From NCBI GenBank assembly GCA_951813515.1, contig OX638346.1, forward strand, positions 124,001 to 188,000: a stretch of 64,000 nt of DNA, read 5' to 3'. Shown piece by piece: positions 45,595-55,900 of the stretch; the first letter of the stretch is position 1; each line of letters opens with the position of its first letter. The DNA comes from an uncultured Pseudomonadales bacterium. GTDB lineage: Bacteria > Pseudomonadota > Gammaproteobacteria > Pseudomonadales > Azotimanducaceae. The position numbers were made by a program, and so were the translations under genes. The notes below the pieces were generated by a model. The model did not search any database. It saw nothing but the letters and a program-made list of their open reading frames with translations, and was not told where the DNA came from.

Positions 45595-45635
45595 GCCAGA
45601 TTGTACATCGCTTTTGTGTTTGTTATCCGGCACTG

Positions 45636-47030
45636 CTACGCATCCCGGCGCAAGTCGTCCAGATCATCCTGATCCGGCATCAGCATGAACTCCGGATAGG
45701 CCTCGATGCCAAGTTCCGCCGCATCCTGGCCGAGTGACTCGACTTCGCTCGAAACCCGCGCGCCCATGGTCTTCTTCAGGACCAGCCATATGATCGACGA
45801 GACGGCCATCACGAACACCCCCACGGCAGCGATTCCAGCCAGTTGGGCGCCAATATTGCCTCCGCCCGCGATGCAGACCGCGATGGTTCCCCAAATGCCG
45901 GCGAAAAGGTGCGCCGGAACCGCTCCCACCACGTCGTCAATCCTGCAGACCTCCAGCAGCTTGATACCACCGACCACCACCACGCCGCCAATCGCGCCGA
46001 TGACCACCGCCCAGTAGTGATCGACCAGGTCTGGAGCCGCGGTAATGGAGACGAGGCCGGCTATGGCGCCGTTCAGAACGGCGAGCAGGTCCACTCGGCC
46101 GAGAATGGGTCGCGAGACGATGATCGCCGCGACGACACCCGCAGCGGCGGCCAGGTTGGTGTTGACGAACACAATGCTCATCGCCACCGCGTCGATGGTG
46201 CTTGCCAATGCCAGCTGGGAGCCACCGTTGAAACCGAACCATCCGAGCCAAAGTATGAAGACGCCCAGCGTTACCGCCGGGATATTCGAAGGCGGCGTGG
46301 GCTTGATGCTGCCGTCGTCCCGGAACTTGCCGAGACGCGGTCCGATGATGATGGCGCCCGCGAGGGCCGCCCATCCGCCCGTGGAATGCACGATGGTAGA
46401 GCCCGCGAAATCCTTGAAGCCGAGTTCATAGAGCCAACCTTCGCCCCACGTCCATGCGCCGACCAACGGATAGATGACGGCGGCCAGGCACGCGGTAAAG
46501 ATGAAGAAGCACCACAGGTTCACGCGCTCAGCGAGGGTGCCGGATATGATCGAAGCCGTGGTCGCCACGAAGACCATCTGGAAGAACCAGCCCGACATCT
46601 TCGAACTGCCAGCGTCGACCACCGCTGACTGCGCTCCTTCGTCGCCCGCAAGCAGGGCGAGTTCATCCGCAGATGGACCGTACAGAAACTGGACCGACCC
46701 GATCCACTGCCCCACATCGACGTACATCAGGTTGTACCCGACGAGGTAGTACGCGAGGCCCGCGATGGAATAAAGGCCAATGTTCTTCATGCAGATCATC
46801 GACGCGTTCTTGGTGCGCACCGAGCCGGCTTCGAGCATGGTGAAGCCCGCGCACATCCACATGACGAGCGCGCCGCAGATCAGAAACGAAAACGTGTTGA
46901 GAACGAACTGGGCTTCCGCGGCGACCGTCGCATGCGCAGCCGTCCCGAGAGCCACCAGCGCCACGGCCAACGCCGATGCCAGCAGTGTTTTTCGGCCTGG
47001 AGCCTTGAAGCCGGAAATTCCGCGTCCCAT
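45636..47030 (-). CDS. amt: Ammonium transporter (Amt family)
   Basis: A 464-residue Amt/MEP/Rh channel with an N-terminal signal-like helix and 11 transmembrane helices. Conserved pore residues are seen in GALVMWMCAGFTMLEAGSVRTKN, IVHSTGGWAALAGAIIIGPR (first pore His), LWLGWFGFNGGSQLA and VGAVPAHLFAGIWGTIA (second pore His). The C-terminal tail has a late extension (PEFMLMPDQDDLDDLRRDA). The ATG at 47030 follows a strong GGGGGA ribosome site. No glnK lies beside it, which is unusual. Confidence 0.95.
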   Translation of the reverse strand: MGRGISGFKAPGRKTLLASALAVALVALGTAAHATVAAEAQFVLNTFSFLICGALVMWMCAGFTMLEAGSVRTKNASMICMKNIGLYSIAGLAYYLVGYNLMYVDVGQWIGSVQFLYGPSADELALLAGDEGAQSAVVDAGSSKMSGWFFQMVFVATTASIISGTLAERVNLWCFFIFTACLAAVIYPLVGAWTWGEGWLYELGFKDFAGSTIVHSTGGWAALAGAIIIGPRLGKFRDDGSIKPTPPSNIPAVTLGVFILWLGWFGFNGGSQLALASTIDAVAMSIVFVNTNLAAAAGVVAAIIVSRPILGRVDLLAVLNGAIAGLVSITAAPDLVDHYWAVVIGAIGGVVVVGGIKLLEVCRIDDVVGAVPAHLFAGIWGTIAVCIAGGGNIGAQLAGIAAVGVFVMAVSSIIWLVLKKTMGARVSSEVESLGQDAAELGIEAYPEFMLMPDQDDLDDLRRDA

Positions 47031-47402
47031 TCTTTCCCCCTTAATGCAACGTTGGCGTAAGCCATACTCGCGCGAAAAAGTATGCCAGTGCGCCTGGATC
47101 GGGTCCATTTGCAGTTTCGGGCAACGGCGCCACTGGATACTTCGTCCAGCGCTTCCGAAGGCGGTGGACTCCAATCAGCCTGCTTGGCTCGGCGGGCGTG
47201 GGCTAATTTAGCCAATAGTTGGCGAAATCAGCCACAGAAATCGCGATGAACCGTCCGTGCGGACAATCGGAGACTCAACAAAAGCAATAGGTTGGGGTAA
47301 TTGCGGCGGGTTGGCACGAAATGTGATTCGCATTGTGTCGAGAAGTGCGGGATCAAGCTTCTATAATTCGCGCTCCCGTACCAGGATGCCCCGGCACACA
47401 CA
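47031..47402. other. Divergent intergenic region between amt and the hybrid transporter operon
   Basis: About 370 bases with no gene. It contains a small inverted repeat GGCTA-ATT-TAGCC near 47199-47211 and, close to the right end, a good sigma-70-type promoter for the operon. It also contains TTGGCACGAAATGTGATT, which begins like a sigma-54 -24 element but lacks a GC at -12. Confidence 0.5.
47338..47367 (+). promoter_or_regulatory. Promoter for the ABC/RND operon
   Basis: TCGAGA (47338-47343, four of six to TTGACA) and a perfect TATAAT (47362-47367) are 18 bases apart. Transcription would start near 47374, leaving about 30 bases of leader before the TTG start at 47403. I found no comparable promoter inside the operon, where genes overlap. 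Confidence 0.6.
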
Positions 47403-48362
47403 TTGACCCTTCACCAAACTGACGCGCCAGCCATCGAAGCCTGCGGCATCGGCCACACTTACAAGGGAGGCCATGCGGCGCTTGCGGATGTGGACTTCAC
47501 CCTCGGCACGGGGCTGTTCGGCCTCCTCGGCCCGAACGGTGCCGGCAAGAGCACGCTGTTGCGCATTATCGCGACGTTGCTGAAACCGACACGGGGCAGC
47601 ATGGCGGTGTGCGGTCACGACGTAACGCGGGAACCGCTGCAGGTGCGCTCTCTCATCGGCTATCTGCCGCAGGAGTTCGGGGCCTGGCGTCTGCATCGAA
47701 CCGAGGAGGTGGTCGACACCCTTGCCCGGATGTCGGGCCTGTCGAAGCGGCGGGAACGGCGTCGCCGGGTAGCGGAGGTTCTGGCGACGGTGGGGCTTGA
47801 GGCGGTCGCCGACCGCAAGGTCAAGAAGCTCTCCGGTGGCATGGTTCGCCGCCTCGGTGTAGCGCAGGCTCTGGTACACGAGCCGCAGGTCCTGATCGTG
47901 GACGAGCCGACGGTCGGACTCGACCCGGAAGAGCGCATGCGTTTTCGTCAACTCGTTACGCGCCTGGGCCGGGATCGGACGATCCTGCTATCGACCCATA
48001 TCGTGGCCGACCTGGGCGGCGGTTGCCGGGAAATGTCGCTGCTGGACGGCGGAAGCATCGTATTTCACGGCACCCCGAAGACCTTGCTTGACCAGGCTTC
48101 CGGGCGAGTCTTCGAAGTAACCACCGACGCGACCGGGATGGAACGCATGGAAGCCGCCTTCGAGATCGTCTCCCGCACCCCGGCAGGCAACGGCATCGCG
48201 TTGCGCGCCGTCACCACCGGCGAGATTCCCGAGGGTGCCGCGCCGGTCGAGCAGCCCACCCTGGAAGAGGCGTACCTGGCGTTCATGGCCGCCAGGGGTC
48301 GGTCCGAAGCCGCGCGTCAGGACGAAGAGACCGCAACGAGCGCTGGCGGGAACGCCGGGTAG
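47403..48362 (+). CDS. ABC transporter ATPase subunit (ABC-2 export type)
   Basis: A 319-residue ATPase. Walker A is GPNGAGKST, the Q-loop GYLPQEFG, the signature KKLSGGMVRRLGVAQAL, Walker B VLIVDEPTVGLD and the switch His is in LLSTHIV. The length and the C-terminal domain fit ABC-2 exporters such as NatA-type ATPases. The TTG start lies 30 bases past the predicted transcription start. Its stop overlaps the start of the giant permease by one base, making it the likely motor for that permease. Confidence 0.92.
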   Translation: MTLHQTDAPAIEACGIGHTYKGGHAALADVDFTLGTGLFGLLGPNGAGKSTLLRIIATLLKPTRGSMAVCGHDVTREPLQVRSLIGYLPQEFGAWRLHRTEEVVDTLARMSGLSKRRERRRRVAEVLATVGLEAVADRKVKKLSGGMVRRLGVAQALVHEPQVLIVDEPTVGLDPEERMRFRQLVTRLGRDRTILLSTHIVADLGGGCREMSLLDGGSIVFHGTPKTLLDQASGRVFEVTTDATGMERMEAAFEIVSRTPAGNGIALRAVTTGEIPEGAAPVEQPTLEEAYLAFMAARGRSEAARQDEETATSAGGNAG

Positions 48363-51300
48363 TGCGAAAAGCGCTCGCGATCACCGTTGCGGAGATTCGG
48401 TCCGCCCGACGCCTGGCACGTACCTGGATATTTGCCGGCCTGGCCCTGGTCGTCGGCGTGGGCTTTTTCGTTTTCTTCAGCTTCCTGCACGGTGCGGGTT
48501 CCGGCGTGTCTCCATCGGCGGGATTCGTGTCGCCGCGCTTCACCATGTCCTACCTGGGCGTGTACTACGTCTGGATCCTCATGGCCGGCCTCGTGTTCCT
48601 TGCGTTCGATGTCCGCGCCCGCGACCAGCGCGACCGCATCGCGGAAGTGGTCGATGCGCGGCCGACCTCGAACCTGTCGCTCCTGGGCGGAAGACTGGCC
48701 GGGCTGGTAGTCGTCGCCTGGCTGCCCGTCCTGGTGATTGCGGTGGCGTTCCAGGCCATCGGAGGCGCCGCGCAACTCTTCGACTGGTGGATGGGCGAGA
48801 CGGTTCAGCCGGTCTCATTGATCGTTTTTGTGTTCCTCGACGCGCTGCCGGTGCTGACGCTCTGGTGCGCCGTGGTCATGTTGCTAGCGGTCTCGCTGCG
48901 CAATCGGCTGCTTGTGGCGATTACCGCATGCGTACTGTTGGGACTTCACATATACGCTGTGGACAACGCTCCCACCTACCTGGTGGGCACGGTCTTCCCG
49001 TTCGGCACGCAATACCCTTCCGACATCGTGCCGGCGTACCCAGATGCCACCCTGCTTGCCCACCGCGCATCGCTGCTGCTGTTCGCCACAGGCGCGCTAC
49101 TCGCGGCGGCGGTGCTGTATCCCAGGCCGGACCGCGCGTTCAGGTCGGTGCGCATCGGCGCGAGTATCGCCTGCATCACCGGCGGTGCCGTATTGCTCGG
49201 CATGTTGGTTGCGAACGCGACCGACGACCTGGCCGTCGCGGATCAGTGGGCCGCCGCGCACGAGTCGCGCCGGGACGACCCGTATCCCGGCGTCGAAGAG
49301 GTCACGGGCAGCGTGCGCATGGTGCCCGGAGAGACGCTTGGCCTTGACATCGAGATGCGCCTGACCTCCCCCGATGACCGCCCGCTCGACGAGTTGTTGT
49401 TCAGCTTCAATCCCGGCTTGGAGGTCGGTGCGGTACGCATCAACGGTGAACCCATGGCATTCACGCATGCGGACGGATTGCTCGCCGTCGGGTTGCCGGG
49501 ACCGCTCGCAGCAGGAACGTCCGTCCTGATGTCCCTGAACGCGAAAGGGGTTCCGGATTCCGCCTTTGGCTATCTCGACAGCGCCGTCAATCCAGCACGA
49601 ATGAAAGCCAACAGTTCCGGGCTGCTGGCTTTGGGATCGGAGACCTCCCTGTTCAAACGCCGCTATGTCGCCCTGATGCCGTCCTCCGGCTGGCTGCCCC
49701 GTCCGGGCGCGAACTTTGACGTCGAGGATCCGTCTCGACGGCCGCGAGACTTCTTCCACGCGGATCTCGTGGTCGAGGTGCCGACCGGCTGGCTCGTCGC
49801 TGGTCCAGGCCGGCGTGAGCCGGTTGGCGACGGCCGGTTTCGCTTCCGGCCCGCCATGCCAGTGCCTGAGATCGGTCTGGTGGCTTCGCGGTTCGAACGC
49901 CGCTCCATGCAGGCGGCCGATGTCGAATTCGAACTTCTGTTGAACCCGAGCCATATGCGCAACGTCGCTTTCTTCGCGGAAGCCGCCGACGCACTCGCGA
50001 CCCGCGTCGAGGAACTCTTTTCCGCCGCCGAAGATCTGGGCCTTGGCTACCCTTACAAAACGCTGAGCCTGGTCGAGGTTCCCGCGCCGCTCAGGACCTA
50101 CGGCGGTGGTTGGCGAATGGACACCGTCATGTCGTTTCCCGGCGTCATGCTGCTGAACGAATCCGGGTTCCCTACGTCCCGGTTCGAGTTTCAGTTTCGC
50201 GACGCCAACTCGCTGGCCGAAATGGAGAGCGCAGAAGGCGGCATCGGCGGCGCCAAGCTTCGCGCGCTCGAGCGGTTCTTTGCGAACGACGTCAACGGGG
50301 GCAATCCTTACGCTGGCGTGTCACGCAACTTTCTGACGTACCAGACCGGCGCCATGGGCGTCGGCGCGACGGCATTGGACTTCGTCTGTGCAGCGCTGGC
50401 CGAGCGGCTGCTCACCGATAACAACGCCTTCTTCTCCGCCCACCTGTTCCACCGCACCGAAGGCATGCAACAGGTCCTGGCCACGGTCATGTCGAGGGCT
50501 TTCGCCAGCAGGGGCGATTGGTCGATCACCGCTTCCACCATGGACCGCGTGACCAACAGACCTTCTGTATGGAACCGCGCCCTCGGCGCCCCGCTGGCCA
50601 GCCTCGACACGGAAACGGACCCGGGACAAGCGTTCTACACCCTGGCGCTCAAGGGGCAGGCGACGGCGAAGTCCATCTGGGACGCCCTCGGCCGCGAACG
50701 GACGGCCGCCTTGATCTCCGAGCTGCGCCATCGCCACACCAGCGAGCACTACACTGCCGACGACTTCAATGCTGCCGCCTTGACCGTGGGGACGGGCATC
50801 GAATCCATCGTCGGAGATTGGCTGCACGACGCAGCGCTCCCCGGCTTCCTCGCATCGCCTGTCGAGGTATTTCGGCTGCGCGACTCGGACTTCGGCCAAT
50901 CCCGCTACCAGATGCGCCTGCACGTGAGAAACGATGAACCCGTGCCAGGCCTGCTGCGCATCGAATGGCGATCAACCATAAAAAAGAAAACGATTCGCGG
51001 CACCAGTGCCCCCATCCGAATCGGTGCGTCCCAATCCGCAGAGATCGGCCTCGTAGCCCAGACAGTGCCGACGGAGGTCACGCTCCGACCCTACCTGTCG
51101 CTCAACCGGCAGCCGGTGCGCCTGGACCTGGCCGAAATCGACTTCGACGATCTGGTCGACCAGGAACCGTTCGAGGGATCCCGAACCAGCGACTGGCGAC
51201 CGCCACCGACTGACGGGATCGTGGTCGACGACCTCGACCCCGGGTTTTCCGGCGACGGCACGGTTGCCGAGCGCATCCAGGACGGGGACATCGCGGAGGT

Positions 51301-51805
51301 GGACGAGGGGCTCCCATACTTCCGCGCTTCCGGACTCGGTTGGTCTCGGCAGGAGGTGAATGGAACCTGGGGCAAGTACCGCCACACCCTGGCCCGCTCC
51401 TGGTCTTCGTCCAGCCCGTCCGAGGCGGTAACCTTCACCGCCCGCCTCCCCCGGGCGGGCAGATGGCGGCTGGACTACCATCTGCCCGGGACAAAATCGC
51501 GCAGCCGGTCAGTGGAGACACAGGTAGCTGTCACTATCGGTTCGGGCGGCATGAACGTTGACCTCGGCAGCTTCTGGAACGAGAAACATGGACCCTACGA
51601 CATGCAACTCGTCGACGGCGAAACGCAAAGCCCCATCGAATTCGACGGCGGGGCGGCGGTGGCCGGCTGGAACAATCTCGGCGAATTCGAACTCGACGCC
51701 GGCGAGGTGCGCCTGGTCGTCACCAACAAATCGGTCGGGGAAAACAACGACCGATACACTATCGTGGCCGACGCCATCCGCTGGCTGCCGGTGAACAGCA
51801 AGTGA
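48362..51805 (+). CDS. ABC-2 permease fused to M1-peptidase-like and golvesin-like periplasmic domains
   Basis: An 1147-residue protein. Residues 1-300 contain about six transmembrane helices of an ABC-2 permease (IFAGLALVVGVGFFVFFSF, LGVYYVWILMAGLVFLAFDV, LAGLVVVAWLPVLVIAVAF and more). Residues about 310-860 resemble the M1 aminopeptidase scaffold known from ABC permease/M1 fusions, but no HExxH occurs anywhere in the chain, so peptidase activity is unlikely. The last 140 residues (YFRASGLGWSRQEVNGTWGK to YTIVADAIRWLP) match the golvesin-C/Xly-type beta-sandwich thought to bind carbohydrate or lipid. It pairs with the preceding ATPase. The start overlaps the upstream stop by one base. Confidence 0.85.
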   Translation: MRKALAITVAEIRSARRLARTWIFAGLALVVGVGFFVFFSFLHGAGSGVSPSAGFVSPRFTMSYLGVYYVWILMAGLVFLAFDVRARDQRDRIAEVVDARPTSNLSLLGGRLAGLVVVAWLPVLVIAVAFQAIGGAAQLFDWWMGETVQPVSLIVFVFLDALPVLTLWCAVVMLLAVSLRNRLLVAITACVLLGLHIYAVDNAPTYLVGTVFPFGTQYPSDIVPAYPDATLLAHRASLLLFATGALLAAAVLYPRPDRAFRSVRIGASIACITGGAVLLGMLVANATDDLAVADQWAAAHESRRDDPYPGVEEVTGSVRMVPGETLGLDIEMRLTSPDDRPLDELLFSFNPGLEVGAVRINGEPMAFTHADGLLAVGLPGPLAAGTSVLMSLNAKGVPDSAFGYLDSAVNPARMKANSSGLLALGSETSLFKRRYVALMPSSGWLPRPGANFDVEDPSRRPRDFFHADLVVEVPTGWLVAGPGRREPVGDGRFRFRPAMPVPEIGLVASRFERRSMQAADVEFELLLNPSHMRNVAFFAEAADALATRVEELFSAAEDLGLGYPYKTLSLVEVPAPLRTYGGGWRMDTVMSFPGVMLLNESGFPTSRFEFQFRDANSLAEMESAEGGIGGAKLRALERFFANDVNGGNPYAGVSRNFLTYQTGAMGVGATALDFVCAALAERLLTDNNAFFSAHLFHRTEGMQQVLATVMSRAFASRGDWSITASTMDRVTNRPSVWNRALGAPLASLDTETDPGQAFYTLALKGQATAKSIWDALGRERTAALISELRHRHTSEHYTADDFNAAALTVGTGIESIVGDWLHDAALPGFLASPVEVFRLRDSDFGQSRYQMRLHVRNDEPVPGLLRIEWRSTIKKKTIRGTSAPIRIGASQSAEIGLVAQTVPTEVTLRPYLSLNRQPVRLDLAEIDFDDLVDQEPFEGSRTSDWRPPPTDGIVVDDLDPGFSGDGTVAERIQDGDIAEVDEGLPYFRASGLGWSRQEVNGTWGKYRHTLARSWSSSSPSEAVTFTARLPRAGRWRLDYHLPGTKSRSRSVETQVAVTIGSGGMNVDLGSFWNEKHGPYDMQLVDGETQSPIEFDGGAAVAGWNNLGEFELDAGEVRLVVTNKSVGENNDRYTIVADAIRWLPVNSK

Positions 51806-52929
51806 AATCGTCCTCCTACTCGACTTCCCGAGCCCCAGGAGATCGCGAGTGCGCCCGCCTGTGGCCCCGCATCGCAGTCGCGGCCACGCTGGCCCTCGCT
51901 CTCTCCGGCTGCGGTCCCGGCGCAAGCGCCCCGCCAGCCGAGTTCCGCATCCCGGTCGAGGTGAGTACGGTGGAGACCGGAAACGTCGAGGAACTGATCA
52001 TCACAACCGGAACACTGCGCACCCGGGAGATGGTCACCCTGGACATCGAGATTCCCGGCTACGTGCATATCGGACGCGACAAAGACGGGAACCGTCTGAC
52101 AGAAGGCGCAACTGTCGCAGCCGGACAGACGATCGCCGAAGTCACCGGCGAGGACGCGCGTCTGCACGCGCGTATCGAGTCGACGCGACGCGCGCTGGAG
52201 GCCGCCGAGTCGGAGCTCGAACGACGCCGCGATCTGTGGGCTTCCAGGCTGATTGCGGAGGAGGAATTGCGGCAGGCGGAAGTGCAGTACGAAAACTCGC
52301 TGTACGAGTTCGAACGCAGCAAGCTCAACGCCGCCAAGTCGAAGATCACGACACCTATCGGCGGCGTCGTCCTGCGCCTGGCCCGAAACAGCGACGGACT
52401 GCCGATCGCCGACGGCCAACTGGTCGCCCCCGGATTCACGATCGCGCAGATTGCACCGCTCGATGGGCTGATCGCCGACATCGACCTGGTCGGCCCCGAA
52501 CTCGGCCGCATCCACGAAGGACTCCCGGCGCGCATTCGCCACTATGCTTACGAGGACGCCGACATTGGCGGCGAGGTCATCCGCCTGGCGCCATCGGTGG
52601 ACATCAACACGCACACATTCCGCGCCGAAGTAGCCGTATCGAACCCGCAGCGGCTGCTCCGCCCCGGCATGTTCGTGGAGGTGACCATCATCGCGGATCA
52701 ACGCGTTGACGTGCCCGTGGTACCGCGCGAATCCGTCGCCCGGCGGGGCGGGAGAAACGTGGTCTTCGTCCTTACCGGGCAGCGCGTCGCACGTCGCGAC
52801 ATCAACCTGGGTCTCGGCGACGACGAGCAGGTCGAAGTCCTCGCCGGAATCGCTCCCGGCGACCGCATCGTCATTCGCGGTGTCGAGACCCTCACCGACG
52901 GCACGCGGGTCAGAATAGTGGGATCGTAG
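51802..52929 (+). CDS. RND-type periplasmic adaptor (membrane fusion) lipoprotein
   Basis: A 375-residue adaptor. The lipobox LALSGC puts a lipidated Cys at residue 37. Domain order is barrel-sandwich/lipoyl (VETGNVEELIITTGTLRTREMVTLDIEIPGYV), a helical hairpin with heptads (ARLHARIESTRRALEAAESELERRRDLW), the second lipoyl half (KITTPIGGVVLRLARNSDG), a beta barrel and a membrane-proximal domain. It should bridge inner-membrane pumps to an outer-membrane channel; no TolC homologue is encoded here. Its GTG start overlaps the giant permease stop (GTGA). Confidence 0.93.
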   Translation: MKSSSYSTSRAPGDRECARLWPRIAVAATLALALSGCGPGASAPPAEFRIPVEVSTVETGNVEELIITTGTLRTREMVTLDIEIPGYVHIGRDKDGNRLTEGATVAAGQTIAEVTGEDARLHARIESTRRALEAAESELERRRDLWASRLIAEEELRQAEVQYENSLYEFERSKLNAAKSKITTPIGGVVLRLARNSDGLPIADGQLVAPGFTIAQIAPLDGLIADIDLVGPELGRIHEGLPARIRHYAYEDADIGGEVIRLAPSVDINTHTFRAEVAVSNPQRLLRPGMFVEVTIIADQRVDVPVVPRESVARRGGRNVVFVLTGQRVARRDINLGLGDDEQVEVLAGIAPGDRIVIRGVETLTDGTRVRIVGS

Positions 52930-55900
52930 TTGTTCGAGTCGCTCGCCGGACTCGCCGTTCGCCGCCCCGTAGCAGTCAGCGTTGTCGCCCTCGCGGTGGC
53001 GCTGGTGGGCTGGCTCTCCTGGGACCAGCTTCCCATCGATCTGCTGCCGGATGTGGAAACGCCCACCGTCGTCGTGTCGCTAAGCTCCGGCGACCGCCCG
53101 CCGGCGGAAATGGAACGCCTCTACGGCGAGCGGGTGGAGCAACTCCTTTTCACCGTTCGCGGTATCCGCAACGTCGAACAGGTCGCCAGGTCGGGCAGGC
53201 TCGTCGCCACGGTCATATTCGACTGGGAAGCCGACATCGACCTCGGCCTGATCGACGTGCAGAAGGCCGTGGGCCAACTCCAGGCGGACCCGGAAGTCGA
53301 CGAAGTGCTGGTGCGGCGATTCGATCCGCGCCAGGCCCCGATTCTGACGCTCGGCCTCGTCGCCCCCTCCGGCAAACCCGACCTGGCCGAACTCAAACGC
53401 CTGGCCCGGCGCCAAGTGGCGCCCGCGCTCGAACGGTTGCCCGGGGTCGCCGAAGTGCGCGTGGTCGGCGGCAGGGAGCGCGAAGTGCGCATCGCGGTGG
53501 ATCGCTATCGCCTCGACGCTTTCGGCGTTTCGCTGGGACAGCTCGAACAACGCCTGTTGCAGGAAAACGTCGACATTCCGGCCGGCACCCTGGAAGAGGA
53601 CAACCGCATCTTCCAGATTCGCGCCCTGTCCCGTTTTCGTCGCGTGGAAGACGTGGGCAACGTCGTCGTCCGATACCTGCGCGACGATTCCGGGCGGCAG
53701 CAGGCCGTGCGCGTGTCGGACCTCGGCGGCGTCGAGCTGGTCGACCGCGAGATCGACCACCTGGTCCGCGTCGACGGATCGGAAGGCGTGGGACTCTCGA
53801 TCTACAAGGAGGCCGGCGCCAACACGGTGGGCGTATCGACGACGGTTCGCGACGCCCTGGGCGGCCTCGACGACGACCTGCCGAATGTCGACGTACGGGA
53901 GATCACGGACGATGCCGGCATCGTCGTCGACGCGCTGGATCATCTCAAGACCGCCGCGGTTGTCGGCATTGTTCTCGCCATCGCCGTACTCGCAGCGTTC
54001 CTGCGATCTGCCGGCGCCGTCCTGATCGTGGCGGCCGCAGTACCGGTGTCGCTGTTCGCCGCCCTGTTCTTCATGGGTTTCCAATCCTACAGCCTCAATA
54101 TCGTCACCCTCGGCGGACTCGCCCTCGGCGCGGGAATGCTCGTCGACAACGCCATCGTGGTAGTCGAGTCGATCTATCGCCGTCTTACCGCAGGCGATGC
54201 TCCCGGCCTGGCGGCTGCCCGCGGGACCGGCGAAGTCGCCGGCGCCATCACGGCAAGTACGCTGACCACCTGCGTCGTGTTCCTGCCGGTGCTGTTCGTT
54301 CAGGGCCTCGCTGCCCGCCTGATCGATGGCATCGCGTTCACCGTGACCATCTCGCTGATCGCATCACTTGGCGTGGCGATCATGCTGATACCTGCGCTGG
54401 GCGGCTGGTTTCTGCGCGGTTCTCGAGACGAGACGCGGCCCGGCCGCAGTCGGGTCGCACTCGAATCGTTGGTCGCCAGGCTGCTGCAACGGCCGTTGGC
54501 GGTCGTCCTGTTCGCCTCCCTGGCCGCGGTCGCCGCGGTTGTCTCGCTGCTTCGGCTCGGGACCGAATTGCTGCCGCCGACCGACCCGCGGCAGTTCTCG
54601 ATTCGACTCGCGGGGCCGTCGGAGCAACGGGTGGAATCGACCGCCCGTGCAGTGGCGGGGATCGAAGACCTGCTGCAGCAGGCGGGAGGCGGAGCGCTGG
54701 CGGCGACGCTTTCCGAGGTCGGACGCTTGCCCGAAGACGACCGCTTGATTCGCAGCGAATTGACCGAAGAAAACACTGCCCGGGTCATCGCCCGCATGGA
54801 TGTCGAAGGACCGACCGGGCGCCAGGTTGCCAGCTGGCTCGGCCCACAACTGGCCAGTCTGCCGATGACGGACGTCAATTGGGAGATTGGACGGTCGGCA
54901 TTGACCGACGCGCTCGGAACAACCGGCCCGCCGATCACCGTAGAGGTGTCCGGTAACGCGCTGGAAGACCTGCGCGACGGTGCCGAGCGGATCAAGCAGC
55001 GCCTCGAAACCCTGCCCGAAGTGTGGAACGTCCGGTCCTCCTTCGAAGGCGGACCCCCGGAGCTTCGCGTCACGCTGGACCCCGCCATGTCCGATGCCCT
55101 GGGCGTGAACTTCCAGACCATGTCCCGCGTCCTGGAATCGAGCCTCGACGGACGCGTCGCAACAATCCTCTCCACCGGGGACGAAGAGCGCCGTGTCACC
55201 ATTCGCCTGCCCACGCCTCGCCGCGAAGACCTGGGCGATGTCGCGTTCCGCACCGCGGAGGGCCGCCTGGCAGCAATCGGGCAAGTTGCGACGTTCACCG
55301 AAGTTGCGGGTGCGCGGGAGATATTTCGGCGCGATCAACGCCGCACGGCAGAGGTCACCGCGCAGATCGCGGAGGGCGTCTCGAAGCCCCAGGCCGTCGC
55401 CGCCGTGGAGGCCGGCCTTGACGACCTGTCGCTACCGCCCGGCACACGCAGCGCGTTGCGTGGCGAAGAAGAGCAGCGCGCGCGCACTTTCGCCGAACTG
55501 CAACTCGCGGGCGTGTTGGCGCTTGTGCTCGTATTCATGGTGCTTGCGGGCACGTTCGAATCCCTGGTTCACCCCGTGACCGTGCTCAGTGCCATTCCAC
55601 TCGCCCTGATCGGAGTGGCCGGCGCGCTGGTCTGGACAGGAGAGCCGATCGGCGTCATGGCGATGCTGGGGCTGATCGTGCTCGCGGGGATCGCGGTGAA
55701 CGATGCCGTGCTGCTTATCACCACGGCCCGCCAGCAGATGGCGGCGGGAAGCGATCGCATTCGCGCCCTTGCAGCGGCGGCCGGGATTCGGCTGCGTCCC
55801 ATTGCCATGACCACCCTGACCACGGCGCTTGCACTTGTCCCACTCGTCCTCGCTGGCGGCGAAGGCGCATCTTTGCGCGCACCCATGGCGCTCACCATCA

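Noticed and set aside
47312..47330. TTGGCACGAAATGTGATT as a sigma-54 promoter
   Set aside because: The -24 half (TGGCAC) is good, but the -12 half lacks the required GC, and no enhancer-binding regulator is nearby.
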